A DNA stretch of 64,000 nt from CAYHCE01 sp964355015 (lineage in GTDB: Bacteria > Cyanobacteriota > Cyanobacteriia > PCC-6307 > Cyanobiaceae), in contig CAYHCE010000012.1 of assembly GCA_964355015.1 (NCBI GenBank), positions 19,277-83,276 of the forward strand, read 5' to 3'. A model generated the notes under the pieces. It was not told the DNA's origin and searched no databases. It saw nothing but the letters and a program-made list of their open reading frames with translations. Below, in pieces: positions 40,054-49,964 of the stretch. Each line of letters begins with the position of its first letter. Position 1 is the stretch's first letter. Made by a program: the position numbers and the translations under genes.

Positions 40054-42129
40054 GTGGCCCGCGCCTACCCCCTGGAACGCGTCAGAAATATCGGCATCGC
40101 CGCCCACATCGACGCGGGTAAGACCACAACGACCGAAAGGATCCTCTTCTATTCGGGTGTGGTCCACAAGATGGGCGAGGTGCACGATGGCGCCGCCGTC
40201 ACCGACTGGATGGAGCAGGAGCGCGAACGCGGCATCACGATCACCGCGGCGGCGATCTCCACCAGCTGGAAGGATCACCGCATCAACATCATCGACACCC
40301 CTGGCCACGTCGACTTCACCATCGAGGTGGAGCGTTCGATGCGGGTGCTCGATGGCGTGATCGCGGTGTTCTGCGCCGTCGGCGGGGTGCAGCCGCAGTC
40401 GGAAACCGTCTGGCGGCAGGCGGATCGCTACAACGTTCCCCGGATCGTGTTCGTCAACAAGATGGATCGAACCGGCGCCAACTTCCTGAAGGTCTACGAC
40501 CAGATCAAGGATCGCCTCAAGGCCAACGCCGCTCCCATCCAGATCCCGATCGGTGCCGAAGGCGATCTCAAGGGCATCGTCGATCTCGTCCGTCAGAAGG
40601 CGATCATCTACAACAACGACCTCGGCACCGACATCGTCGAAGGCGAGATCCCCGACGACATGAAGGAGCTCTGCGCCGAGTGGCGCGGCAAGCTGATGGA
40701 ATCGGTGGCGGAAACCGACGAGGACCTGCTGGAGGCCTACCTCGAAAACGGTGAACTCACCGACGACCAACTGGTACGTGGCATCCGCATCGGTGTGGTG
40801 AAGCACGGCCTGGTGCCCATGCTCTGCGGCTCCGCCTTCAAGAACAAGGGTGTGCAGCTGGTGCTCGACGCCGTGGTGGACTACCTTCCCGCCCCGGTCG
40901 ACGTCCCACCGATCACCGGCCTGCTGCCGGATGGCACCGAGTCGAATCGTCCCTGCGACGACAGCGCTCCCTTCAGCGCCCTGGCTTTCAAGGTGATGGC
41001 GGATCCCTACGGCAAACTCACCTTCGTGCGGATGTACTCCGGTGTGCTGCAGAAGGGCAGTTACGTGCTCAACAGCACCAAGGACAAGAAGGAGAGGATC
41101 TCCCGCCTGATCCTGCTCAAGGCCGACGACCGCGAAGAGGTGGACGAGCTGCGTGCCGGCGATCTTGGCGCCGTGCTGGGCCTCAAGGACACCACCACCG
41201 GCGACACACTGTGCCTCGAGAGCGATCCAATCATCCTGGAATCCCTGTTCATCCCTGAACCGGTGATCTCCGTGGCGGTGGAACCCAAGACAAAAGGCGA
41301 CATGGAGAAGCTATCCAAAGCTCTGCAGTCACTCTCCGAGGAGGATCCCACTTTCCGCGTGTCCACCGATCCCGAAACCAGCCAGACGGTGATCGCCGGC
41401 ATGGGCGAACTTCACCTGGAAATCCTGGTGGACCGGATGCTGCGGGAATTCAAGGTGGAGGCCAACATCGGTGCACCGCAGGTGTCCTACCGGGAAACCA
41501 TCCGTGGCAGAGCCAAGGGCGAGGGCAAGTTCGCCCGCCAGACCGGCGGCAAGGGTCAGTACGGCCATGTGGTGATCGAGATGGAGCCTGGCGAACCGGG
41601 CTCAGGGTTCGAATTCGTCAACAAGATCGTCGGAGGCATCGTTCCCAAGGAATACATCGGTCCGGCCGAGAACGGCATGAAGGAAACCTGCCAGTCCGGA
41701 GTGATTGCAGGCTTTCCGATGATCGATGTGAAGGTCACCATGGTGGACGGGTCCTATCACGACGTGGACTCCTCGGAAATGGCCTTCAAGATCGCCGGCT
41801 CCATGGCCTTCAAAGACGGCGTCAAGAAGTGCAATCCAGTGCTGCTTGAGCCGATGATGAAGGTGGAGGTCGAGATCCCCGAGGATTACCTCGGTTCGGT
41901 CATCGGCGACCTCTCCTCGCGTCGTGGACAGGTCGAAGGCCAGTCCATCGACAATGGACAATCCAAAGTCCAGACCAAAGTGCCTCTGGCCGAAATGTTC
42001 GGCTACGCCACCCAGCTCCGATCCATGACTCAGGGTCGGGGTATTTTCTCGATGGAGTTCAGCCACTACGAGGAAGTTCCTCGCAACGTCGCTGAAGCCA
42101 TCATCTCCAAGAATCAGGGCAATTCCTGA
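40054..42129 (+). CDS. fusA: Elongation factor G
   Basis: EF-G drives ribosomal translocation. The 691-residue product has G1 IAAHIDAGKTTTTERIL, G2 ERGITITAA, G3 DTPGHVDFTIEVERSMRVLD and G4 NKMDRTGAN, followed by the other four domains, ending QGRGIFSMEFSHYEEVPRNV. The start is a GTG at 40054 (then ARAYPLERVRNIG), preceded by GGAGA 12 bp upstream. The frame stays open far upstream across rpsG but that part is a shadow. Confidence 0.98.
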   Translation: MARAYPLERVRNIGIAAHIDAGKTTTTERILFYSGVVHKMGEVHDGAAVTDWMEQERERGITITAAAISTSWKDHRINIIDTPGHVDFTIEVERSMRVLDGVIAVFCAVGGVQPQSETVWRQADRYNVPRIVFVNKMDRTGANFLKVYDQIKDRLKANAAPIQIPIGAEGDLKGIVDLVRQKAIIYNNDLGTDIVEGEIPDDMKELCAEWRGKLMESVAETDEDLLEAYLENGELTDDQLVRGIRIGVVKHGLVPMLCGSAFKNKGVQLVLDAVVDYLPAPVDVPPITGLLPDGTESNRPCDDSAPFSALAFKVMADPYGKLTFVRMYSGVLQKGSYVLNSTKDKKERISRLILLKADDREEVDELRAGDLGAVLGLKDTTTGDTLCLESDPIILESLFIPEPVISVAVEPKTKGDMEKLSKALQSLSEEDPTFRVSTDPETSQTVIAGMGELHLEILVDRMLREFKVEANIGAPQVSYRETIRGRAKGEGKFARQTGGKGQYGHVVIEMEPGEPGSGFEFVNKIVGGIVPKEYIGPAENGMKETCQSGVIAGFPMIDVKVTMVDGSYHDVDSSEMAFKIAGSMAFKDGVKKCNPVLLEPMMKVEVEIPEDYLGSVIGDLSSRRGQVEGQSIDNGQSKVQTKVPLAEMFGYATQLRSMTQGRGIFSMEFSHYEEVPRNVAEAIISKNQGNS

Positions 42130-42169
42130 TCTCTCAACCCCAACCACAACCCCCCGATTCTTTCCTTCA

Positions 42170-43399
<1,230 letters not shown>

Positions 43400-43413
43400 G
43401 GCTGATCTAGCCT

Positions 43414-43444
43414 TGCGGGGTGTTGGCCTGGCCCTCACCCCGCA
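43414..43444. terminator. Hairpin between tuf and rpsJ
   Basis: A perfect 9-bp inverted repeat pairs 43414-43422 (TGCGGGGTG) with 43436-43444 (CACCCCGCA) around a 13-nt loop, 15 bp after the tuf stop. No T-run follows, so it may be an attenuator or mRNA-stability hairpin separating tuf from rpsJ, which starts 118 bp later. Confidence 0.4.
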
Positions 43445-43561
43445 TCCACACACCGTTCGCCCCAAGCGGGCCGCACCTCGACAACCCAGGGATCTTCGGG
43501 TCCAGCTCTTTTCTCCGTCCGCGGCGTCCTCCCCACGTCCGCGTCCCCTCCCGTTCCTCCC

Positions 43562-43882
43562 ATGTCCACCACCCTCGCCCAGCAGAAGATCCGCATCCGC
43601 CTCAAGGCCTTCGATCGCCGCATGCTGGATCTGTCCTGCGAAAAGATCATCGAAACCGCCGACCACACCGCCGCAACGGCCATCGGCCCGATTCCGCTGC
43701 CCACCAAGCGCAAGATCTATTGTGTGCTGCGCTCGCCCCACGTGGACAAGGATTCCCGTGAGCACTTCGAGACGCGCACCCACCGCCGCATCATCGATAT
43801 CTACAGCCCTTCCTCGAAGACGATCGATGCCCTGATGAAGCTCGACCTGCCCAGTGGCGTCGACATCGAAGTGAAGCTCTGA
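43562..43882 (+). CDS. rpsJ: 30S ribosomal protein S10
   Basis: S10 (NusE) is a 30S head protein and a transcription antitermination partner. The 106-residue product has KIRIRLKAFDRRMLDLSCEK, IGPIPLPTKRKIYCVLRSPH and DSREHFETRTHRRIID, all invariant features. In cyanobacteria rpsJ follows tuf, as here, rather than heading the S10 operon. A clear intrinsic terminator follows 34 bp after the stop. Confidence 0.98.
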   Translation: MSTTLAQQKIRIRLKAFDRRMLDLSCEKIIETADHTAATAIGPIPLPTKRKIYCVLRSPHVDKDSREHFETRTHRRIIDIYSPSSKTIDALMKLDLPSGVDIEVKL

Positions 43883-43916
43883 GCCCCAGCCGGCTCGGTG
43901 CCGCCTGCGGCAGCGG

Positions 43917-43946
43917 GATCTGCCATCACGGCAGGTCTCTTTTTTC
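43917..43946 (+). terminator. Intrinsic terminator of the str operon
   Basis: An 8-bp stem (43917-43924 GATCTGCC with 43930-43937 GGCAGGTC, one G-T wobble) with a 5-nt loop is followed directly by TCTTTTTTC. It lies 34 bp past rpsJ and is a textbook intrinsic terminator. Confidence 0.85.
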
Positions 43947-44040
43947 TAGGATCGGAGAATCCTCCTGGACTGATCCCCCCCAAGCCACCCCCCCCTTAGC
44001 CCCATTCCCAGCTCTTCGCCCATCGCCCCGCAGGATTTCC

Positions 44041-44712
44041 GTGACTGATCTGGCCGTGAGGGAACTCCCACTCTTCCCCCTGCCGGATGTGGTGCTGTTC
44101 CCGCAGGAGGTGCTGCCCCTGCACATCTTCGAGCCCCGTTACCGCATGATGCTGCGCACGGTGCTCGAAACCGATCGCCGCTTCGGGGTGGTGCGCTGGG
44201 ATCCACAGGAGAAACGGATGGCATCCGTCGGCTGCTGCGCCGAGATACTGCAATGCCAGACCCAGGAAGACGATCGCAGCAACATCGTCACCCTCGGCCA
44301 GCAGCGCTTCCGGGTGCTCGAAGTGATCCGCGAAGCGCCGTTCCGTGTGGGCATGGTGAGCTGGATCGAGGACCAGACCAGCGGCAGCGGCGATGGCCTG
44401 CATGAACTGGCCGGAGAGGTCACCCAGGCGCTGAGGGACGTGGTGGATCTGACCGGAAAGCTGATCGGCAAACCCACCAGCCTGCCCACCGACCTGCCGG
44501 ACCTGCCCCGAGAACTGTCCTTCTGGATCGGTTCCCACTTGGGCGGGCCGGTGGCCGACCACCAGCAGGCGCTGCTCGAGCTCACCGACACCGGCGAACG
44601 CCTGCGTCAGGAGTACACCCTCCTGGACCAGACCCGCCGCCAGCTGGCCGCCCGCACCGTGCTCAAGGACACCTTCCGCGATCTGGGGGAGCCCGGACAG
44701 GACCTCGCCTGA
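44041..44712 (+). CDS. LON peptidase substrate-binding (Lon N-domain) protein
   Basis: The 223-residue product is a stand-alone Lon N-terminal (substrate-binding) domain without ATPase or protease parts: RELPLFPLPDVVLFPQEVLP, LHIFEPRYRMMLRTVLE, FGVVRWDP and the C-terminal helical QALLELTDTGERLRQEYTLL. Such proteins are common in cyanobacteria; function is unclear. The start is a GTG at 44041. Its stop codon overlaps the start of the next gene by one base. Confidence 0.87.
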   Translation: MTDLAVRELPLFPLPDVVLFPQEVLPLHIFEPRYRMMLRTVLETDRRFGVVRWDPQEKRMASVGCCAEILQCQTQEDDRSNIVTLGQQRFRVLEVIREAPFRVGMVSWIEDQTSGSGDGLHELAGEVTQALRDVVDLTGKLIGKPTSLPTDLPDLPRELSFWIGSHLGGPVADHQQALLELTDTGERLRQEYTLLDQTRRQLAARTVLKDTFRDLGEPGQDLA

Positions 44713-45719
44713 TGGCCGCCCCCTGGCTGCCCCCCCTGCTGGCCACGGCCGGAACCTTCGCCCTGGCGGTGCTGGCCTTCCGCCTCTGGATGCGGCGCCA
44801 TCGCCGCTTCCAGAGCACCGCCACGGTGGCCGATGCCTACGACCGCTGGACCTCCGACCGCCTGCTGGAGCGGCTGTGGGGCGAGCACGTCCATCTGGGC
44901 CACTACGGCGACCCGCCCGGCCGGATCGATTTCCGCGCAGCCAAGGCCGCCTTCGTGCACGAACTGGTGCGCTGGTCTGGCCTCGATCGCCTGCCGCCCG
45001 GCAGCCGGCTGCTGGATGTGGGCTGCGGAATCGGCGGCAGTGCCAGGATCCTTGCCCGCGACTACGGCTTCGACGTGCTGGGCATCAGCATCAGTCCGGG
45101 CCAGATCGAGCGGGCCCGCCAGCTCACCCCCACCGGCCTCTCCTGCCGCTTCGCGGTGATGGATGCGCTCGACCTGCAGCTCGAGCCCGACAGCTTCGAT
45201 GCGGTCTGGAGCGTGGAAGCCGGGCCCCACATGCCCGACAAGCAGCGCTATGCGGATGAACTGCTGCGGGTGCTCGCCCCCGGCGGCCACCTGGTGGTGG
45301 CCGACTGGAACCTGCGGGATGCAGCGGCAGGTCCGCTCGACCGGCGGGAGCGCTGGGTTCTGCGACAGCTGCTCGATCAGTGGGCCCATCCCGAATTCGC
45401 CAGCATCCCCTCCTTTCGCCGCAATCTGGAGCAGAGCCGCTGGCGAGGGGAGGCAGAGATGGCCACCGCGGACTGGACCGCAGCGACGCTCCCCTCCTGG
45501 ATCGATTCGATTCTCGAGGGGGTCCGGCGCCCGGGGGCGGTGCTCGGCCTGGGGCCATCGGCGGTGCTGCAGGGGCTGCGGGAGGCACCGACCCTGCTGC
45601 TGATGCACTGGGCCTTCCGCCGCGGGCTGATGGTGTTCGGAGTGTTCTGCTGCCGGAAGCCGTCACGCGAGGATCAGCCTTCCGGTTCCCCCTCTTCGGC
45701 CCGGCTGGTGAGCGGGTAG
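44712..45719 (+). CDS. MPBQ/MSBQ methyltransferase (Sll0418-like)
   Basis: A SAM methyltransferase of 335 residues with an N-terminal membrane helix (about residues 7-25) and the motif RLLDVGCGIGGSARILARDY. The stretches WGEHVHLGHYGDP, VWSVEAGPHMPDKQRYADEL and DQWAHPEFASIPSFRRNLE match Synechocystis Sll0418, the 2-methyl-6-phytyl-1,4-benzoquinol methyltransferase of tocopherol and plastoquinone synthesis. Substrate is inferred from this similarity. The last 46 bp overlap the convergent pheA, giving a C-terminal tail that is probably not conserved. Confidence 0.85.
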   Translation: MAAPWLPPLLATAGTFALAVLAFRLWMRRHRRFQSTATVADAYDRWTSDRLLERLWGEHVHLGHYGDPPGRIDFRAAKAAFVHELVRWSGLDRLPPGSRLLDVGCGIGGSARILARDYGFDVLGISISPGQIERARQLTPTGLSCRFAVMDALDLQLEPDSFDAVWSVEAGPHMPDKQRYADELLRVLAPGGHLVVADWNLRDAAAGPLDRRERWVLRQLLDQWAHPEFASIPSFRRNLEQSRWRGEAEMATADWTAATLPSWIDSILEGVRRPGAVLGLGPSAVLQGLREAPTLLLMHWAFRRGLMVFGVFCCRKPSREDQPSGSPSSARLVSG

Positions 45720-46528
45720 GTGCCGAACAGGGCCAGGTGTCCGCAGAGGACTCTGAGCTCCTCGATCGCTTGCTCCAGCAGGAGGGGATCGCCGGGCAGC
45801 TCCAGATCCACGAAGAAGATGTACTCGCCCATCTCCCGCTTCGAGGGGCGTGATTCGATGCGGCTCATGTTGAGCTGGCGCTGGGCGAAGCAGCTGAGGG
45901 CTTCGAGCAGGGCCCCGGGACTGTTGGCGTGGAGGGAGAAGGCCAGGCTGCAGAGAGTGGCGCCGGGCGCCGGGGCGGCGGGCTGGCGCTGCAGCAGCAG
46001 GAAGCGGGTGCAGTTGCCCGGCACATCGTTGATCGGATAGGCAAGCACCTCCAGCCCGTGCTCGGTCGCCGCCGGGCGCGAGGCCACCGCGGCCCGGAAG
46101 CGGCTGCCGGCGACCAGCCGGGCCGCTTCGGCGGTGGAGCTGGTCGGCAGTTGCAGCGCCTCTGGCAGGTGCTCACTCAACCACAGGCTGCACTGGGCCA
46201 GCGCCTGGGGGTGGGAGAGCACCTCGCTGACACGCTCGATCGGGCCGCTGCCCAGCAGCGCATGGCGGATCGGCAGCACCAGGCCGCGCCGGATCTGCAG
46301 CTCCGGGTGCTCCCACAGCACATCCAGGCAGGCCGTGACCCCCCCCTCCACCGAGTTCTCCACCGGCACCACCGCTCCATCGCAACGGCCCTCGGCCAGG
46401 GCCTTCACCACCGAGCGGATGCCGCTCTGGGGCACCAGCTCCGGCGCCAGGAAGCCCTCGAGCGCGGCCAGCTGCTGCGCCGCCTGCTCGCCATAGGTGC
46501 CGGCTGGGCCGAGGAAGGCAAGGCGCAT
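45674..46528 (-). CDS. pheA: Prephenate dehydratase
   Basis: PheA decarboxylates and dehydrates prephenate to phenylpyruvate for phenylalanine synthesis. The 284-residue monofunctional enzyme has the PDT domain (MRLAFLGPAGTYGEQAAQQL, VPVENSVEGGVTACLDVLW, and the TRF motif in GNCTRFLLL) followed by an ACT domain for Phe feedback (NSPGALLEALSCFAQRQLNM, ESRPSKREMGEYIFFVDLE). The ATG at 46528 (MRLAFLGPAG) is the family start; the frame is open 11 codons upstream. It overlaps the convergent methyltransferase by 46 bp. Confidence 0.94.
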   Translation of the reverse strand: MRLAFLGPAGTYGEQAAQQLAALEGFLAPELVPQSGIRSVVKALAEGRCDGAVVPVENSVEGGVTACLDVLWEHPELQIRRGLVLPIRHALLGSGPIERVSEVLSHPQALAQCSLWLSEHLPEALQLPTSSTAEAARLVAGSRFRAAVASRPAATEHGLEVLAYPINDVPGNCTRFLLLQRQPAAPAPGATLCSLAFSLHANSPGALLEALSCFAQRQLNMSRIESRPSKREMGEYIFFVDLELPGDPLLLEQAIEELRVLCGHLALFGTYPLTSRAEEGEPEG

Positions 46529-46586
46529 GGCGAAAGGGTGAACATCGGTGGATAGGATCATCTCCCGCCGGCCCCACCTCGAGGCG

Positions 46587-47099
46587 ATGACCCTGGCCTT
46601 CAGCGCCAGCCAGCAGCTCCGCCTCCCGGTTCGTGATCAGGCCGAGCATCTGGCGTCCTATCTCGATCAGGAGGACCGTGTCATCCAGGCCCTCCTCGAT
46701 CCGACGCAGCTGCATCGGCTCGGTCCGGGCCAGTACCGCTACGAAGTGACGCGGCTGCAGGTCTTTCAGCTGCAGATCCAGCCGGTGATCCAGCTCCAGT
46801 CCCAGCGGCAGCCCGGCCGGCTGGAGCTGGAGGCCCTGGATTGCGATCTGGAGGGTCTGGGGCTGGTGGACGATTTCCAGCTCACGCTCCACTCCTGGCT
46901 GGAAGCCCGTGAGGACGGATTGCAGGGGGAAGCGCAGCTGGCGGTGAGCGTGAGCCGGCCGTCGATGCTGGGGTTGATTCCAGCGAAGGTGCTGGAGGCC
47001 ACGGGACGGTCTCTGCTCGGCGGCATCCTGCTGGGTATCCGCACCAGAGTGAGCCAGCAGCTCCTCAAGGATTTCAGCCGCTGGTGCGAGACCCGCTGA
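46587..47099 (+). CDS. DUF1997-family protein
   Basis: The 170-residue product has the DUF1997 pattern seen in cyanobacteria and plastids: LPVRDQAEHLASYLDQEDRV, RYEVTRLQVFQLQIQPVIQL, LSGL-type DCDLEGLGLVDDFQL and the C-terminal RVSQQLLKDFSRWC. Predicted fold is a lipid-binding SRPBCC-like beta barrel; function is unknown. The ATG at 46587 (MTLAFSASQQLRLP) was chosen over a GTG at 46548. It is divergent from pheA and its last 26 bp overlap convergent rnhB. Confidence 0.75.
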   Translation: MTLAFSASQQLRLPVRDQAEHLASYLDQEDRVIQALLDPTQLHRLGPGQYRYEVTRLQVFQLQIQPVIQLQSQRQPGRLELEALDCDLEGLGLVDDFQLTLHSWLEAREDGLQGEAQLAVSVSRPSMLGLIPAKVLEATGRSLLGGILLGIRTRVSQQLLKDFSRWCETR

Positions 47100-47697
47100 G
47101 CACCCTGCCCAGGAAGCTGTGGCGGTGCAGAGGAGTAGGACCCAGGCGCCGCAGGGCCTCACGATGGAGAGCCGTGGCATAGCCCACATGCCGCTCCAGG
47201 CCATAGCCGGGGAAGCGCTCCGCCAGCCGCACGATCAGGGCATCACGGGCCTGCTTGGCCAGCACGCTGGCAGCGGCGATCGAGAGGCAATGGCGATCTC
47301 CCCGCACCAGGGTGAGCTGCCGCCCGGACCACTGGCGCAAGGGGAGGACGCCGTCCACCAGCACCAGAGCCGGCTGGCCCGGCAGGCGGTGCAAGGCCCG
47401 GTGCATCGCAGCTTCGGTGGCGGCCCGGATACCGAGGCGATCGATTTCCGCGGCGGAGGCCTGCCCGATGGCCCAGGCCGAGGCCCGGGCGGTGATCAGG
47501 GGCACCAGGGCCTGGCGACGCCGGCCGGTGAGTGCCTTGCTGTCCGTGAGCCCAGCGGCGGCCAGGGGAGCAAGAGCCGCCCGGGGGAGTACGACTGCCG
47601 CTGCGAACACCGGGCCGAACAGGCAACCCCGTCCCACTTCATCGACGCCGGCGCAGTCGGCCGGATCGAGGCCGGCCCACAGCTCTGACGGGCCCAC
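47074..47697 (-). CDS. rnhB: Ribonuclease HII
   Basis: RNase HII removes misincorporated ribonucleotides and RNA primers from DNA. The 207-residue product has the catalytic start CAGVDEVGRGCLFGPVFAAA (Asp-Glu), LTDSKALTGRRR, VDGVLPLRQ (third Asp) and DALIVRLAERFPGYGLERHV. It begins 3 bp after the rne stop on the same strand, so it is cotranscribed with rne as in other cyanobacteria. Confidence 0.95.
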   Translation of the reverse strand: MGPSELWAGLDPADCAGVDEVGRGCLFGPVFAAAVVLPRAALAPLAAAGLTDSKALTGRRRQALVPLITARASAWAIGQASAAEIDRLGIRAATEAAMHRALHRLPGQPALVLVDGVLPLRQWSGRQLTLVRGDRHCLSIAAASVLAKQARDALIVRLAERFPGYGLERHVGYATALHREALRRLGPTPLHRHSFLGRVLSGSRTSG

Positions 47698-47700
47698 ACC

Positions 47701-49668
47701 TCAGACGGTGGCGGAGGAACGCCGCCGACGACGACGCGGCTCGCCGCTGTCGTCGTCGGCGTCGGCGACAGCCGGTGCCGTGACGGTGGGCGTGGCAGCA
47801 AGGGGGAGGGGGACCTGCACCAACGGGGCCTCGATCACCGTGGTGATCGGCGGCTGGGGTTTCTCGATCTCCAGCGGCAGCGGGGTGATCTCCACAAGAA
47901 CCGCACCGGAATCGCCTCGGCTGGAGCCGCTCTCCTCGGCGCCGCCACGACCGTTGCCCGACACTTCGCCGCCGCCGCCACGGCCACCACGGCGGCGGCG
48001 GCGGGAGCCGGAGGCCGACAACTGCTGACGGGCCGCATCCAGCACCGCTTCGTTGTCCTCCCCGGGGCGCACGACCCTCACCACAAGATTCTCGCCGCTG
48101 GGGGGCGGATCGAGCAGCAGGGCCGGGCTCAGACCCATCCAGCCATAGACGAGTTCCTGGTCGGGATCCATGGGCACCGCCACCAGTTCGGGTTCCTGGC
48201 GACGGCTGACGGCCTCGCTGGAAGCTCCGTTGGTGGCCTCGACCGGCAGGGAGGAGGGGGCGAGTTCCGTGGGGGCACCCAACGGCAGCGCCTCGGAGGC
48301 ATCGGAGACGCCGCGACCGCCGCGACCGCCACGCCCACCACGGCGACGGCCGGGGGATTCGGCGCCGGTGGGGCTGGCGACCTCAGAGCGGGCGGACGCG
48401 GCCGAACGGACCAGACCTGTGACGGTGGCCAGCGGCTGCAGCGTGTCCTTGCCGGGCAGCACGGCCACGTGGCCGAGGCCACCGCAGCTGGGGCAGGCCC
48501 GGCCGAACAGTTCGTAGATGTTCTGGCCCTGACGCTTGCGGGTGAGCTCCACCAGACCCAGCTCGGTGATCTGGGCAATCTGGGGCCGGGCCGAATCGTC
48601 ACGGACGGCCTGGGTGAAATGCTCAAGCAGCATCAGCTGATCGCGGCGCGACTCCATGTCGATGAAGTCGATGATCACGACACCGCCGATATTGCGCAGT
48701 TTCAGCTGGCGGGAGATTTCTGCCGCTGCTTCGCAGTTGGTCCAGAGAACCGTTTCGCGTGCATTGGCCGAGCGGGTGAACGACCCCGAGTTGACGTCGA
48801 TCACGGTGAGCGCCTCGGTGGGCTCGATGATCACGTAGCCACCGGAGGGGAGATCGACCCGGGGCTTGAGGGCGTCGCGGATCGCCGCGTTGACGCGGTA
48901 GTGCTCGAGGATGTCAGTGGGCTCGCCGTGGTGCTCCACCAGAAGATTGGCCTGGTCGGCGCCGAGGAAGGCATTCACCCGCGCCACCGCCGCCGGTGTG
49001 TCCACAACCACCCGCAGCACGTCAGGGCTGTAGAGATCGCGCAGCACCCTGTGCACGAAGTCCTCGTCGCGGTTGAGCAGAACCGGCGGCGTGGCTGTCT
49101 CGGCGGCTTCCTGGATTCCCTCCCACTGGCGCAGCAGGGCCTCGAGGTCGTCGATCAGCACATCCTCGCTGATGCCCTCCGCCTCGGTGCGCACCAGCAG
49201 GCCGGCGCCGGGTGGCTTGATCAGTACCCCGAGGGCCCGCAGGCGGTTGCGCTCGTTCTCGCCGTTGATCCGGCGTGAGATGTTGACGCCCTGGCCGTGG
49301 GGCTGCAGCACCAGGAAGCGCCCGGGCAGGGTGAGGTTGCCGGTGAGACGCGGGCCCTTGGTTCCCGTGGGCTCCTTCATCACCTGCACCAGCACCTTCT
49401 GGCGGGGCTCGAGCAGCTCGGTGATGCCGGCGGCCCCCTTCCTCAGGCGCAGCGGCCCGAGATCGGTGACGTGGATGAAGCCGTTCTTCTCGCTTTCGCC
49501 GATGTTGACGAAGGCCGCATCGATGCCGGGCAGGACGTTCTCGACCCGGCCGAGGTAGACATCACCGATCTGGTAGCGGCCCTGGGCGACGACCAGTTCA
49601 TCAACACGTTCGTCGTTGAGCACCGCGGCGATGCGCAGTTGCTCCGCAATGACGATCTGCTGGGGCAT
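47701..49668 (-). CDS. rne: Ribonuclease E
   Basis: RNase E is the main endonuclease of mRNA turnover. The 655-residue product has the S1 RNA-binding region (IGDVYLGRVENVLPGIDAAF), the sensor region around TGNLTLPGRFLVLQP, the catalytic Asp residues in LTVIDVNSGSFTRSANAR and GGVVIIDFIDMESRRDQLML, and the Zn-link CPSCGGLG. The catalytic part ends near residue 415; the rest is disordered with RRGGRGGRGGRG and SRRRRRGGRGGGG tracts. The protein ends RRRRRRSSATV, matching the cyanobacterial nonapeptide that binds PNPase. It heads a rne-rnhB operon behind a 296-bp leader. Confidence 0.95.
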   Translation of the reverse strand: MPQQIVIAEQLRIAAVLNDERVDELVVAQGRYQIGDVYLGRVENVLPGIDAAFVNIGESEKNGFIHVTDLGPLRLRKGAAGITELLEPRQKVLVQVMKEPTGTKGPRLTGNLTLPGRFLVLQPHGQGVNISRRINGENERNRLRALGVLIKPPGAGLLVRTEAEGISEDVLIDDLEALLRQWEGIQEAAETATPPVLLNRDEDFVHRVLRDLYSPDVLRVVVDTPAAVARVNAFLGADQANLLVEHHGEPTDILEHYRVNAAIRDALKPRVDLPSGGYVIIEPTEALTVIDVNSGSFTRSANARETVLWTNCEAAAEISRQLKLRNIGGVVIIDFIDMESRRDQLMLLEHFTQAVRDDSARPQIAQITELGLVELTRKRQGQNIYELFGRACPSCGGLGHVAVLPGKDTLQPLATVTGLVRSAASARSEVASPTGAESPGRRRGGRGGRGGRGVSDASEALPLGAPTELAPSSLPVEATNGASSEAVSRRQEPELVAVPMDPDQELVYGWMGLSPALLLDPPPSGENLVVRVVRPGEDNEAVLDAARQQLSASGSRRRRRGGRGGGGEVSGNGRGGAEESGSSRGDSGAVLVEITPLPLEIEKPQPPITTVIEAPLVQVPLPLAATPTVTAPAVADADDDSGEPRRRRRRSSATV

Positions 49669-49964
49669 GGAGGATAGGGGGTGGCTCAGTGGAGCCCTGC
49701 CATGGAACGGGGATGAACCCCTGAAGCAAGAACCCGCCGGGCAGAGCGTGGCGCAAAGCCGCTCGACTACTGCATCAGCAGGAGAAAGACGGAAGACAAA
49801 AGCCTGGTGAGGAGCATCCTCAGGAGGATCAACCTCCGTTCACGTCGAGGCTGCCGGAACTGGGTGGCCGGCCGGAGCGCGGAACAGTGCCTGCGGAGCG
49901 ATGGGCCGCAGGGCGACGTCTGCAGATTGAGAGCTACAGACGGATCTGCCGTCTTGGGTTGAGC
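49669..49964 (-). other. Leader/intergenic region upstream of rne
   Basis: This 296-bp stretch separates rne from the radical SAM gene, both on the minus strand. No gene is supported. It includes an inverted repeat (49938-49943 AGACGG with 49949-49954 CCGTCT) just after the radical SAM stop, without a T-run. RNase E genes often have long autoregulated leaders; that this one does so is only inferred. Confidence 0.4.
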
